Below, one piece after another: positions 1 through 9,217 of a stretch of 43,849 bases of DNA. The translations under genes and the position numbers were made by a program. The notes under the pieces were generated by a model. It worked only from the letters and a program-made list of their open reading frames with translations, ran no database searches and was not told the origin of the DNA. The stretch spans positions 1 to 43,849 of the forward strand of contig CAMDKL010000032.1 in assembly GCA_945900945.1 (NCBI GenBank). Direction: 5' to 3'. Position 1 is the stretch's first letter, and every line of letters starts with the position of its first letter. The stretch comes from Pirellula staleyi DSM 6068 (GTDB lineage: Bacteria; Planctomycetota; Planctomycetia; Pirellulales; Pirellulaceae).

Positions 1-5
1 GGCAA

Positions 6-109
6 TCTGGGTAGGACAGTCGATTCACGCGAGAAAACTAAGCGTCAAATCATTCTTATGAGTGGCAGCCATCAAGAAACTTCCGCGTGAACCGACTGTC
101 CCACCCAGA
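6..109. repeat. 26-base inverted repeat around the start of the lexA-like remnant
   Basis: Positions 6-31 and 84-109 are reverse complements of each other with two mismatches, separated by 52 bases. The core reads GGACAGTCG followed by TTCACGCG after one variable base. The right arm lies inside the first codons of the LexA-like frame and the left arm is upstream of it, so transcript across the start could form a long hairpin. It could also be a pair of ends from a small mobile element or an operator. No second copy of the arm was noticed elsewhere in the window. Confidence 0.75.
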
Positions 110-519
110 AGTGGGTTCGTTGGTACGTTTTTATTGGCCGGTTGCCTTAAAGACAACAAGTGCTCGCCAACAATCGATGAACTGACAGCCAAACTGACAA
201 CCAGCAAGTTCTATGTCCAAGAGCAAATCAAACAGTTGATTGCGATGAATCTTCTCCGCAAAACCTACCGCAAAGCTCGAAGCCTTGAGCTTGTATCGAG
301 ACTAATCCTTAAATTGAAGTTCGATCAGTCCGACTTGTGGGAGTTGCCGCTGCGGGCGATCGGATCAATTCGATTGAAACCCCAATGGGCTTCATTTGCG
401 TTGACGTCAAGATCATTGGAAATACGGATTGCCGATCCCGGCTGAAGAAATTGGCTCCCAATTCTTGCCGCTCCGACCTGAAGACCAGCTGCTATCGCGA
501 AGTAGATACGCGGTTGTGA
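62..519 (+). pseudogene. LexA-like repressor remnant, frameshifted
   Basis: From a GTG at 62 the frame encodes a winged-helix segment (residues about 34-80, with SPTIDELTAKL and a closing KARSLELV) that resembles the N-terminal DNA-binding domain of LexA, where a KARSL-type sequence ends the wing in many planctomycete members. The original frame then loses similarity. In the next frame, from about 337, VGVAAAG and SIETP resemble the start of the LexA core domain (usually VGxIAAG), so a frameshift near 330 is likely. The S24 peptidase Ser (GDSM) and Lys motifs are not found downstream, so self-cleavage should be lost. A repressor of another family with a LexA-type wing is possible. No partner gene is visible; the next gene is convergent. 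Confidence 0.45.
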
Positions 520-651
520 GATAGCCGTATTCTCCCTACAAGAAATGAATTCCGCAATGCTAACGGATTGAAAGTTGCGAGTGAGAACATCCATGCAAAA
601 TGGGCTAAGTCCGCTCGAAGATTTTTCGGAACAAATTGTACCGACTAGTGC

Positions 652-1752
652 CTACGTCTTTTTTCCCAACCGGAAAAGCACGATTGGCGAATTATTCCCG
701 GGGTATTCGCCGCTTTTGTTTAGCATGCGACCATTTCCGTTGCTATTGCGGTTGGTGGTTACGATCGCCAATCGTTTGGTTTGGGCAAGCATGCTGATGC
801 TCAAACAGTTCGGCATTTTGGTCGTTTCGAAAAAGGGCTTCTCGTCTTCGATCCGACGCATGACAAGCTTGCCAGCGCCAGGAGTTCCACTCGTAACACA
901 CATCAATACCCCGTCATCCGTCCAATGAACATCGTGCAAAAAACAATCATTGGCGACACCCAAGGTCAACGTCGCTTTCAATTCGGAGGATTCGGTATCG
1001 AACACGAGCAATGTCGGTTCGCCTTGAACCGTACCGCCGCTCGAAGGCTTGACCCCGCCGCAAGCCACTTGTGTGCCATCCGGTTTGAAACGAATCAGAC
1101 GAACGCCGCCGACATCTTGAAGTCGATGCAAGAGCCACAGGGGGCCAGCGTCAAATTCACGGATGAGCCTTTTTGTACCGACCTCCCAAAGCTTGACTTT
1201 GCCCTTCGCGTCCCCAGTTGCCAAGTGCTTGCCATTCGGATGAAATCTCAATGATTGAATATCATCGTCGTGGCCATTCCATTCCGCAATGAGCGATCCA
1301 TCTTCGGTCGACCAAATGCAAATGCGGCGATCAGGTGCGCAGCTCGCCAAAATCTTTCCGTCGTTGCTGACATCAATTTGACGAATCCATCCATCGTGAG
1401 CTTGATTGCGATGCCAAACTTCTAGTGGGATTTCGTCTTTCAAGCGGCTGGCTCGAAGTTGTCCCCAGGAGTCCGATGAATAGAGGACATCTTCCGTCGG
1501 ATGAAAAACAACCGAGTGGACCCAACCGTTGTGTCCAGAAATTGCAGTCAGTTCCGTCGGCTTCTCATCGCTAACATTCCACAGACGGACTCGGGCATCA
1601 AATCCTGTAGCGGCCAAAAAGCGTCCGCATGGACTGAACCTCGCTTCCGTTACTTGTGGTTCAGCGACGATTTGCCCCGTTTCCAAAGGTTCGTAGCGTT
1701 CTAGCAATGATTCGGTTGTTTCGTTCATGGCAATTTCTCTTTGAGAAGGCAT
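652..1752 (-). CDS. WD40 repeat protein, third gene of DUF1549-DUF1501 operon 1
   Basis: A beta-propeller of about six or seven WD40-type blades fills this 366-residue protein; clear blades end in VRLWNV, ICIWST and VKLWEV, and GH or AH dipeptides open several. No enzymatic domain is seen. The start codon overlaps the stop of the upstream DUF1501 gene (ATGA), which suggests translational coupling; a second ATG eight codons in (1728) follows AAAGAGAA and could be the real start. No signal peptide is visible from either start, although both operon partners carry export signals. WD40 propellers act as interaction scaffolds, so it may bind the DUF1501/DUF1549 proteins or regulate them, but no partner is proven. 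A paralogous gene holds the same operon position at 9507-10523. Confidence 0.85.
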   Translation of the reverse strand: MPSQREIAMNETTESLLERYEPLETGQIVAEPQVTEARFSPCGRFLAATGFDARVRLWNVSDEKPTELTAISGHNGWVHSVVFHPTEDVLYSSDSWGQLRASRLKDEIPLEVWHRNQAHDGWIRQIDVSNDGKILASCAPDRRICIWSTEDGSLIAEWNGHDDDIQSLRFHPNGKHLATGDAKGKVKLWEVGTKRLIREFDAGPLWLLHRLQDVGGVRLIRFKPDGTQVACGGVKPSSGGTVQGEPTLLVFDTESSELKATLTLGVANDCFLHDVHWTDDGVLMCVTSGTPGAGKLVMRRIEDEKPFFETTKMPNCLSISMLAQTKRLAIVTTNRNSNGNGRMLNKSGEYPGNNSPIVLFRLGKKT

Positions 1753-3050
1753 CAGGCTAAAACTTCTTCACAAGCGTGATGGTCATCGTGCGCTATCGGC
1801 AGAGGTTGCCCCGCGTTCGAATATTCCGTCTTCTTCGGGTCGATACCGATGGCGCGGAACCACGTGTGAAACATGTGGCCAATATCCAAGGGTTCGCTAT
1901 CGACAGAAGTGCCCTTTTCATTGGTCTTGCCAACGACGACGCCATGCTTCACACCACAGCCCGCCATCGCTAACGACCAAGACTCGGGCCAATGATCCCG
2001 GCCGATGTGGCCATTGATTCGCGGGGTCCGTCCAAACTCGCTCATGGCGATGACCAAAACATGATCGAGCATCCCGTTTGCGGAAAGGTCCTCGATAACA
2101 GCCGAAAAAGCTTGATCAAACTTCGGCATGAGGCTCAAGTGACCGTTGAAGTTATCGCCGTGGGTATCCCATCCATACGAGTTTACCTTAACGAATCGAA
2201 CTCCCGCCTCTAACATCTTGCGGCCAATCAGCATATGGCGCCCAAACTCATGAGTACCGTATCGCTCTCGATCTCGCTCAGTGAAAGCGGCTTCATCAAA
2301 AAGCTCGCGGCGTTGCATCAAGGTTCTAGCGGTATCAAAAACATATTTATTGGCCTCACTCACCAGCGGTCGTCGGCGGTTAGCATAACGAGCGTTCATG
2401 ATCTCACGCAATTGGTGCCTCGCTTCGTCCTCCGACTCACTTATCGATTCTGGCCGCAACATGTTCTCCGGTGGTTTACCATCGCCAAAAGCTAAGGCAC
2501 CGTATTTGGGACCGAGAAAGCCAGCGTCATCATGAATGAATCCGCCACTGCCTGGTTTGATCCAGACATACGATGGGAGTTTGCTGGAGCCAGGGCCAAG
2601 CAAATTCGAAATAGCGGACCCGAAATACGGATACGTAACGCCTCGATTTTTCGGATCCCCGCGCTGAATGCGAGCCACACCGGCCGAATGCGAATTGTCT
2701 TGCGTACAAAGACTGCGAACAATGGCCAAATGATGCATCTGTTTGGCCGTTTGCGGCATAAGTTCGCTGATATGAATTCCTGTTACGGACGTCGGTATCG
2801 CGCGAAAGGGACCACCAAAGAGCGTGTTCGGTTTCGGGTCCCAACTCTCGAATTGGCTCATTCCGCCATCGATCCAGATGAACAAAACCTGCTTGTCTTT
2901 CTTGGCGAGTTCTTCGGCAATCGAAGGCTGCAACAGTCCGCCGAGACCAAGCGTACCGGCGGCGACACCTGCCCTAGCAGCCGTGCCGAGCAATCGGCGT
3001 CGAGAAAATCGATGTTCGTTCGGTGTACAAAGCGAGCGAAATGGATTCAT
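1752..3050 (-). CDS. DUF1501 protein, Tat-exported
   Basis: This 432-residue protein belongs to DUF1501, a planctomycete-rich family of unknown function with an alkaline-phosphatase-superfamily look. The N-terminus has a twin-arginine signal (FSRRRLLG followed by an Ala/Gly-rich hydrophobic stretch). Family motifs are present: DGGMSQFESWDPKP early on, GWDTHGDN in the middle and SEFGRTPRINGHIGRDHWP toward the end, which supply His and Asp residues suited to metal binding. I chose the ATG at 3050 because GGAG lies eight bases upstream; an in-frame start at 3095 would put extra residues before the signal. It follows the DUF1549/1553 gene by 54 bases and overlaps the WD40 gene by four. The likely location is periplasmic. 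No substrate can be inferred. Confidence 0.9.
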   Translation of the reverse strand: MNPFRSLCTPNEHRFSRRRLLGTAARAGVAAGTLGLGGLLQPSIAEELAKKDKQVLFIWIDGGMSQFESWDPKPNTLFGGPFRAIPTSVTGIHISELMPQTAKQMHHLAIVRSLCTQDNSHSAGVARIQRGDPKNRGVTYPYFGSAISNLLGPGSSKLPSYVWIKPGSGGFIHDDAGFLGPKYGALAFGDGKPPENMLRPESISESEDEARHQLREIMNARYANRRRPLVSEANKYVFDTARTLMQRRELFDEAAFTERDRERYGTHEFGRHMLIGRKMLEAGVRFVKVNSYGWDTHGDNFNGHLSLMPKFDQAFSAVIEDLSANGMLDHVLVIAMSEFGRTPRINGHIGRDHWPESWSLAMAGCGVKHGVVVGKTNEKGTSVDSEPLDIGHMFHTWFRAIGIDPKKTEYSNAGQPLPIAHDDHHACEEVLA

Positions 3051-3104
3051 ATGCAAATCTCCAGCGTACTCAAATTGCAGATGATAAGTCAGCAATTCAT
3101 CTAG

Positions 3105-4724
3105 TTAATGGTTTACGAAAAACTCGGTCGACGCGGCTAGAGCCCATGTCATTTGACCAATCGCTTTCTCACGCGTTCCCTTGGACTGTGTAAGGAATTG
3201 CTCGACGACCGTTCGCTCCTCTTCGGTTGGCATTCGGGTCAACAAACTGAGGTAGGCTTCATCGATCATGGCCGATTGGTTTTCTTCCTTGCAGAGGCGA
3301 TCGACAAGGTTTCCTTTTTGTCGTTCAAACCAAGACAGGACGACTCGATCATTGGACAAAAAGAGGGCCGCTTTGACTGTCGGCGCAACACTTATCTCAG
3401 GCTCTTTCGGTGGATTGGCAAAGACTTTGTCAAAACGATCTTTCCACTCGGTCAGCGTTTTTGCCTCAATGGTGCTGCCCCCTGTCGCTTCGCGAAGGGT
3501 CGTAAACCACTGTTCGGCTGAAAGCGGTCGCTCGAGAGCGGTTCGATACGAAACGGGGAGCGGAGGATCGACGGCATCTGCAGGCTGAATGCCACTTCGC
3601 TGGTAGGTCTCGGTCAACGTAAGTTCACGAAGCATCCACTTAATGTCGAATTTATGTTCGACCAATTCTCGAGCAAGCAGATCGAGCAATTCCGGATGCG
3701 AGGCTGGGTTTCCTGAATGATGCAAATCGAGCGGATCGACCAAACCACGGCCCATCATCATCCACCAAAGTCGGTTTGCGATGTTTCGAGAAAACTCCGG
3801 TCTATCGCTTCGTGTCAGCGACTCGGAAAGTTCACGAATGGGACTGAATTTCAAGATACCAGGAGACTTCGTTTTTTTATCCGGCGGGATCGAATACTCC
3901 TCACCTTTCTTTTGTTCCGGAATCTCGATCTCGAGTCCAAAGGGGAGCCTGGGGCCGGTCATTTTTTCTTCCTCTTCGAAAACCGACTTGAAGGCAACTT
4001 TCTTGAGCAATGGATTTTCGCCGATGGCTGGAAATTTGACGTCTTGCCTCAGCACTGTATTTCCCACGAATGCATACAGCCCTTGATAGTCAACTTGTTT
4101 GTAATCCTCTACAAATAAATGATCGTGGCACTGGGCGCATTGGACATCGACACCGAGGAACATTCGACCAACGTCGCGCACCAAACCAGGCACGTCTGGA
4201 GGATTCTGACCATAATGTTCGAGCCTTGAAGTATAGAAAAAAGCAGCGCCTCGATCCGCTTCATTGTCAGCATCTGGCGAGAGTATTTCTCGAACGATCG
4301 TATCCCAAGGTTTGTTCGACACAAACGACGATCGCAAAAATTTAAGCCACTCTTCGTGCTTGCTGCGGCGTTCGATCAGCATGATGTTGAATGCGTCGGT
4401 CATTCGGAGGGCATAGCGTTCATCGGCGAGCAAACGATCGATCAGCATAGAACGCTTATCGGCTTTCGCATCTTCGAAAAAAGCTCTGGCTTCGTTCGCA
4501 GTTGGTAAGCCGCCGCTGAGATCCAGAGAGATGCGGCGAAGGAATTCGGCATCGGACGATCGTTCCGAGACGCTGCCGCCAGTTCGATCCGAGATCATTG
4601 GATCGATCCGAACATGCAGCGGCTCTTGGCTATAGGCAAAGGACGAATCGATTACGATGAGCCATAGGCAGCAAAAAAGCAACGGGATTAATCCAAGATG
4701 GACTTTCATGAGGAAAGCATCCAT
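3105..4724 (-). CDS. DUF1549/DUF1553 protein, exported, first gene of operon 1
   Basis: The 539-residue product has an N-terminal hydrophobic signal segment (about residues 8-30), then a DUF1549 domain with SLDLSGGLP and a haem-like CAQCH motif at about residues 196-200, then a DUF1553 domain ending in STEFFVNH, the usual C-terminus of this family. It lacks the N-terminal cytochrome-like PSCyt1 domain that many planctomycete members, including the one at 17970, carry. The CxxCH in CAQCHDH is conserved family-wide; whether it binds haem is not established. ATG 4724 is the longest start; the ATG at 4709 (MKVHLG) is an alternative that keeps the signal. It heads an operon with DUF1501 and WD40 genes. 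Role unknown, probably a periplasmic partner of DUF1501. Confidence 0.9.
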   Translation of the reverse strand: MDAFLMKVHLGLIPLLFCCLWLIVIDSSFAYSQEPLHVRIDPMISDRTGGSVSERSSDAEFLRRISLDLSGGLPTANEARAFFEDAKADKRSMLIDRLLADERYALRMTDAFNIMLIERRSKHEEWLKFLRSSFVSNKPWDTIVREILSPDADNEADRGAAFFYTSRLEHYGQNPPDVPGLVRDVGRMFLGVDVQCAQCHDHLFVEDYKQVDYQGLYAFVGNTVLRQDVKFPAIGENPLLKKVAFKSVFEEEEKMTGPRLPFGLEIEIPEQKKGEEYSIPPDKKTKSPGILKFSPIRELSESLTRSDRPEFSRNIANRLWWMMMGRGLVDPLDLHHSGNPASHPELLDLLARELVEHKFDIKWMLRELTLTETYQRSGIQPADAVDPPLPVSYRTALERPLSAEQWFTTLREATGGSTIEAKTLTEWKDRFDKVFANPPKEPEISVAPTVKAALFLSNDRVVLSWFERQKGNLVDRLCKEENQSAMIDEAYLSLLTRMPTEEERTVVEQFLTQSKGTREKAIGQMTWALAASTEFFVNH

Positions 4725-4827
4725 TGGGATGGGTGGGAGGGATCTTCAAAAACGACGCGGGACATAGTTACCATAGCACGACTCGCATGCTCGCGGGTCG
4801 TACAATAGGGTTTGTTTCGGCCGTTTT

Positions 4828-6174
4828 TCAGTCTTCGATCGGTTGTTTACGGTAAAGCTGCCAACAGATGCCGCCGGTAAACAACACGCAAACGTAGATG
4901 GCAAACATCGGGTCCCATTGTTCTCGTCCTGAAAGTCCGCGGCTTACTTGCCAATCGGCGAAAACGCCTACAAACCACTGCGAAGTCAAAGCGCCAACGG
5001 TTCCCATCATATTCATTAACCCGAAGAGCGGACCAACGTGCTTGCCACTCTGTTCAATCGCTGACGACCACCAAGTCGGTAGTGTTAGCTGGACAAAGAA
5101 ACAAGAGAGAGCCGCTAAGCATGATAGGCCCAGCACGGAATCAGCTCGGACAGCTGAAAATAGGGAAACAGCACTCGCGAGAAATGCTCCCGAGCAAAAT
5201 AGGCGTCTGCTGCGAACAATGGAGAGCGAGCCTCGCATCATTCGATCCGAAATAACCCCTCCCAACAAAACCCCCAAAGCTGCTCCGAACAAGGCCAATG
5301 AGGTGAGAAGTCCCGATTTTGCGTTGCCGATACCGTGTGCTGATTCCAGATAGGAAGAAAACCAAGTGAAGTAAAAATACGAATTGAAAGAACTGCACAT
5401 AATAATCATGCTGAGGATGAAAATCCCTGGATTCGATAGTACTCGGCGCCACGGCACTGCCGAGTGTGTGGTCGGAGCGACTGTTGCACCACCGGAGCGA
5501 ATCAAGTTCAATTCGGCCAAATTCACTCGCGGATGTTTGTCTGGCGTGTCGCGAAACCAAGTCCAGAACCCCGCCGCCCAGATGCCGCCCAATGACCCGA
5601 ACAAAACGAAGGTCCAACGCCAACCCACCGCATCGATCAATACGGCGGCCAGCGTAGGAGCGATCGCACCTCCAAACAACGAAACACTCAGCATGATTCC
5701 TTGCACGCGTCCACGTTCATGTACTGGAAACCATCGCGTTAGGACTCGCGCGGCATTCGGATAAGCACCCGCCTCTCCGATACCGAAAAAGAATCGTATG
5801 ATCAGCAGTGAAACAAACCCTAATCCCGCGCCTGTCATCGCAGTAAAAATGGACCACCAAATCGTTATTCTAGTCAACACGCGGCGGGCACCGATCAACT
5901 CTCCCCAGCGTCCGGTCGGGATCTCGAATAGACCATATGCGAGTGTAAAAGCCATTGCCAAATAGGACAATTGCGTATTCGTCAGATTGAACTCCGCCTT
6001 GATAGATGGAGCCGCTTTGGACCAACAGATTCGATCCAAGTACAAAATCGCAGCCATCGAGCAAAGCCAGAAAGCAACGACCATGCGTGATCGCGTCGGT
6101 CGCCCATGATCGCAACCATCCTCGGGCTGTCGATCCGTATGCGGTTCATATCCCTGGTCGGAATTGGAATTCAT
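4828..6174 (-). CDS. MFS transporter, anion:cation symporter type
   Basis: This 448-residue protein is a 12-helix major facilitator. It has the family loop after helix 2 (GRWGELIGARRVL) and, after helix 4, GEAGAYPNAARVL with RWFPVHERGR, typical of the ACS family that imports hexuronates, glucarate, galactonate and similar organic anions. A hydrophilic tail of about 30 residues precedes helix 1. I start it at ATG 6174; the frame stays open to 6366, but that extension is Cys-rich, not transporter-like, and overlaps the divergent gene. It is transcribed away from the 6302-9010 gene pair, with about 127 bases between starts, suggesting a shared control region. The substrate is probably an organic acid used by those enzymes. 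Confidence 0.9.
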   Translation of the reverse strand: MNSNSDQGYEPHTDRQPEDGCDHGRPTRSRMVVAFWLCSMAAILYLDRICWSKAAPSIKAEFNLTNTQLSYLAMAFTLAYGLFEIPTGRWGELIGARRVLTRITIWWSIFTAMTGAGLGFVSLLIIRFFFGIGEAGAYPNAARVLTRWFPVHERGRVQGIMLSVSLFGGAIAPTLAAVLIDAVGWRWTFVLFGSLGGIWAAGFWTWFRDTPDKHPRVNLAELNLIRSGGATVAPTTHSAVPWRRVLSNPGIFILSMIIMCSSFNSYFYFTWFSSYLESAHGIGNAKSGLLTSLALFGAALGVLLGGVISDRMMRGSLSIVRSRRLFCSGAFLASAVSLFSAVRADSVLGLSCLAALSCFFVQLTLPTWWSSAIEQSGKHVGPLFGLMNMMGTVGALTSQWFVGVFADWQVSRGLSGREQWDPMFAIYVCVLFTGGICWQLYRKQPIED

Positions 6175-6301
6175 AGTTCTATTTTTTGGGAAAGTGTTGC
6201 CGAATTCTAGCCGATTCCAAACGAGAACGTACAGCATCTTGTAAATTCTATTGCAAACCAATTTTGTTATGGATCCACACGAACCAAAGGAAACGACTCC
6301 G

Positions 6302-7894
6302 ATGTTGATTGGATATGTCAGCGACCAACAGTATGTTGCTCTCGCAGACGTTTGCCTCGAATTCATTGACAGCTCGGGCCGAAGTTGGGAAACCCACTCC
6401 CGAGCTAGCGGCTCTGTCCACCTGGATCTACCCGCAGGTTCCTACCGTGTCGTACTTCAGAAACCGGGTTTCGGTGCCAAATTTTCTGAGGTTACAGTAC
6501 CACCAGCTTCACCACATGCGTTCCGCTTGTTGGCTGATGGATTGCTGGGTTACGCTTGGCCGAAATGGGTCCGCTCGGGCGAGGAATCCGAATTCCGTGT
6601 CCATGCCGTTGAGCAGTATCATTTGGAGTTGTGGCGTTACGGATTGGAGCCTGAGTTTGTTCGTGGATTGGGCTGGCATGACGAACACGGTCCTAGAGCA
6701 ACCATGCAGGTCACCCCCGACGGCGACTATTCGCGAACCGGAGTCGAATGGAACAAAGTGGGTTACTCTGGATCCGTACACAAACAATTCGTAAAAGCGC
6801 CCTCGCAAAGTGGTCTGTATTATTTCCGTGCAAATACCCATTCAGGCTTGAATTTTTCTTTTCCCTGGATCGTGGCTCCTGCCACGCCAACCTCGCAGAT
6901 TGCGGTTCTGGCGTCCAACATGACTTGGAATGCATACAATCCATTCGGAGGCCGCAGCAACTATATTCACGCGGACCAATTGCCACCGACGCCCACTGTA
7001 AATTCGCGCTGCGAACTACGACGCTATCTCGACGCCGGTCATGGTACTTGGGGCTTCCCGAGTTACGCTCCCCTTTCGTTCGAGCGACCTGAGCCCTTCA
7101 ATCATATCGATTTTGACTCGCGAATCTCAGATCCGATCGAAAGCCGCCAAGCCTGCCATTTGGCTCCTGCTGAGTGGCGGTTGCTGGGCTGGATGGAGCA
7201 GCATGGATTTGCATACGACTACTATGCCGAGACTCAACTTCACGCCGGCATACTTGATTTAACCGCTTACCGCATTCTGGTTACTGCAGTGCATCCGGAG
7301 TACTGGACTCGACCCATGTACGATCGCGTCAAACAATGGGTCTTTGCACAGGGCGGCCGTTTGATTTACTTGGGCGGTAATGGTTTGAATTGTGAGGTCG
7401 AGTTCGATTCGTCCGGTGCGATGACTTGTCTGAACACTGCAATTACCAGTTTGTGGCGGAGCGGGATGAACGGTCACGATAGTCGATTTGCGTTGCGACA
7501 CGAGTCCGAAGCCAGCCTTTTAGGCGTAGTCTTCACGCCCACGGGTGCGATGACCGGAGCCCCCTATCGCGTAGTGAATGCATCTCACTGGGTATTCGCG
7601 GGGACCGACTTGAAGAACGGCGAAAGTTTCGGGGAACAAAGTCTTCATCGTCGTTGTCCCGGTGGCGCCTCGGGGCACGAAACAGATAAAGTTTCCGAAT
7701 CCTCGCCCCCAAATGTAGTTCATTTGGCTAAAGGAATGAACGTCGATGATGGTGGCGCTGAAATGGTGATGTTTGATACTCCGAGCGGCGGACAAGTCTT
7801 TTCAGTTGGATCAATCAATTATTGCGCTTCGTTGCCCATAGACCTAAATGTTTCCAGAATTACCCACAATGTTTTTACTCGTTTCTTGGAGTAG
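6302..7894 (+). CDS. N,N-dimethylformamidase beta subunit-like protein with N-terminal Ig-like domain
   Basis: The first 75 or so residues look like a carboxypeptidase-regulatory or PEGA-type beta domain (AGSYRVVLQKPGF). The remaining roughly 450 residues match the large-subunit C-terminal domain of N,N-dimethylformamidase: SNMTWNAYNPFGGRSNY, a HLAPAEWRLLGWMEQHGF segment, a YDYYAETQLH segment and VHPEYWTRPMYDRV, a glutamine-amidotransferase-like fold. Planctomycetes have many such proteins with unknown substrates; amide hydrolysis is inferred only from the family. I prefer ATG 6302 because AAAGGA lies ten bases upstream; TTG 6251 and ATG 6269 are in-frame alternatives. No signal peptide is seen, so it is probably cytoplasmic. 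It is followed after three bases by an enolase-superfamily gene and is divergent from an ACS-type transporter. Confidence 0.75.
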   Translation: MLIGYVSDQQYVALADVCLEFIDSSGRSWETHSRASGSVHLDLPAGSYRVVLQKPGFGAKFSEVTVPPASPHAFRLLADGLLGYAWPKWVRSGEESEFRVHAVEQYHLELWRYGLEPEFVRGLGWHDEHGPRATMQVTPDGDYSRTGVEWNKVGYSGSVHKQFVKAPSQSGLYYFRANTHSGLNFSFPWIVAPATPTSQIAVLASNMTWNAYNPFGGRSNYIHADQLPPTPTVNSRCELRRYLDAGHGTWGFPSYAPLSFERPEPFNHIDFDSRISDPIESRQACHLAPAEWRLLGWMEQHGFAYDYYAETQLHAGILDLTAYRILVTAVHPEYWTRPMYDRVKQWVFAQGGRLIYLGGNGLNCEVEFDSSGAMTCLNTAITSLWRSGMNGHDSRFALRHESEASLLGVVFTPTGAMTGAPYRVVNASHWVFAGTDLKNGESFGEQSLHRRCPGGASGHETDKVSESSPPNVVHLAKGMNVDDGGAEMVMFDTPSGGQVFSVGSINYCASLPIDLNVSRITHNVFTRFLE

Positions 7895-7897
7895 CGG

Positions 7898-9010
7898 ATG
7901 AAGATCACTCGCGTCGAACCGATGCCCGTTTGTGTACCGTTGAAGAAAGGGATGACCGCCAAGACCGCGCACGGTGAACACGTGACCAGTCCGTATGTCA
8001 TCGTCCGCGTTCACACAGACGAGGGAATCGTAGGGCTCGGCGAAGCCACCATATCGTGCTTGTGGTCTGGCGAATCTCAAGCTGGAACAGTCGCAGCAAT
8101 CCAGGACTACATTGCACCAGCAATTATCGGCAAGGATCCCCGAGACATCTCGTCGATTCGACGTGCGATGGACTTCATGATCAAACTGAATCCATTCACG
8201 AAAGCCGCAGTGGAGATGGCCATGTGGGATATCTCCGGCAAGGCTGTTGGTTTACCGGTGTACCAGCTTCTCGGTGGCAAGGTTCGCGACTCCGTTCGCA
8301 TTAAGCTTGTCATTTGGGCACGCGATGTCGCTGGCTCACGGGCAATGGCCGAACAGCACTTGGCACTCAATGTCTCTTGCCTAAAAGTAAAAACCGGACT
8401 CGATCCCAAAACGGATATCGAGCGAGTACGAGCGGTACGCGATGTGGCAGGCCCGGATATGCAAATGACGATCGACTCGAATTGCGGCTGGACGATTCAG
8501 CAAGCCAAGTACTGCTTGCGAGAACTGGAAGGGGTGAATCTGCTATTGGCTGAGCAGCCGATCCCGCCGGGAGATCCGGTGGCGATGGCGGAACTGCGTC
8601 GCGACACACTTGCACCCATTATGGCGGATGAGAGCCTGTTCACCCTGCAAGACGCTTGGCAGCTTAGCTTGCACCGGGCTGCGGATATCTTCAGCATCTA
8701 TCCTGGAAAACACGGAGGCATTGCTGCAACCGCTGAGATTATCGCCGTGGCAAAAGCGGCGGGACTACGCTGCACGATGGGCAGCAACTTGGAATTGGGA
8801 ATCGGAACCGCTGCGATGCTGCACATTGCAGCAGCATTCCCAGAAGTCGACACCGATTGCTTTCCAGCCGACACAATCGGACCTTTTTACCACGATTCCG
8901 ATTTGATCACCGAACCACTTGATCTTGGCCCGCCCTCAGCAAAAATTCCAACCGGTCCAGGGCTTGGAGTTGAATTAGACGAAGCGCAGCTTGCGCGCTG
9001 GCGAGTGTAA
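7898..9010 (+). CDS. Mandelate racemase/muconate lactonizing enzyme family protein (MLE subgroup)
   Basis: A complete 370-residue enolase-superfamily enzyme. It has the capping domain, then a barrel with the KxK pair at Lys163/Lys165, metal ligands Asp193 (IDSNCGW), Glu219 (AEQP) and Asp244 (ADES), and the opposing Lys271 (PGKHGG). Lysines on both faces place it in the muconate-lactonizing (MLE) subgroup, which includes cycloisomerases, o-succinylbenzoate synthases, dipeptide epimerases and other racemases; the exact reaction cannot be read from sequence. GGAG overlaps the stop of the upstream gene and lies seven bases before this ATG, so translation is probably coupled. The neighbouring amidase-like protein and acid transporter suggest a cytoplasmic catabolic step on an imported carboxylate. 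Confidence 0.88.
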   Translation: MKITRVEPMPVCVPLKKGMTAKTAHGEHVTSPYVIVRVHTDEGIVGLGEATISCLWSGESQAGTVAAIQDYIAPAIIGKDPRDISSIRRAMDFMIKLNPFTKAAVEMAMWDISGKAVGLPVYQLLGGKVRDSVRIKLVIWARDVAGSRAMAEQHLALNVSCLKVKTGLDPKTDIERVRAVRDVAGPDMQMTIDSNCGWTIQQAKYCLRELEGVNLLLAEQPIPPGDPVAMAELRRDTLAPIMADESLFTLQDAWQLSLHRAADIFSIYPGKHGGIAATAEIIAVAKAAGLRCTMGSNLELGIGTAAMLHIAAAFPEVDTDCFPADTIGPFYHDSDLITEPLDLGPPSAKIPTGPGLGVELDEAQLARWRV

Positions 9011-9016
9011 CAGCTA

Positions 9017-9208
9017 TCAACGTAACTCGTAATAAATATCCGGTGGCGTGCCAAATTTAGCAGGCAAAGGTATGTTTGACCAAGACTCATTATCCCCAAG
9101 TCGCAATTGCCATCGCCCTTTCGCCCGTCTCGCTCTAAATTGACGGTGTAATCTGCTATACCTGAGCGACCATTCAAGACCTTGCCCCGGATTCGACGAC
9201 CCAGACAT
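9017..9208 (-). pseudogene. Possible 3' remnant of an unknown gene
   Basis: A 63-residue frame ends in a segment with a protein-like look (GDNESWSNIPLPAKF and a PPDIYYEL tail). It has no convincing start or ribosome binding site and would have to continue into the hicB gene on the other strand. I do not recognise the family. It may be the tail of a gene cut by arrival of hicBA, or chance. The 207 bases between 9010 and 9218 otherwise hold nothing I can name. Confidence 0.2.
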
Positions 9209-9217
9209 CGGTTCGAA

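Noticed and set aside
575-928. Plus-strand frame of 117 codons opposite the first WD40 gene
   Set aside because: It lies wholly antisense to clear WD40 coding sequence, has no family similarity and no ribosome binding site.
6175-6366. N-terminal extension of the MFS protein
   Set aside because: The 64 extra residues are unlike transporters, overlap the divergent gene and its control region, and a normal start exists at 6174.
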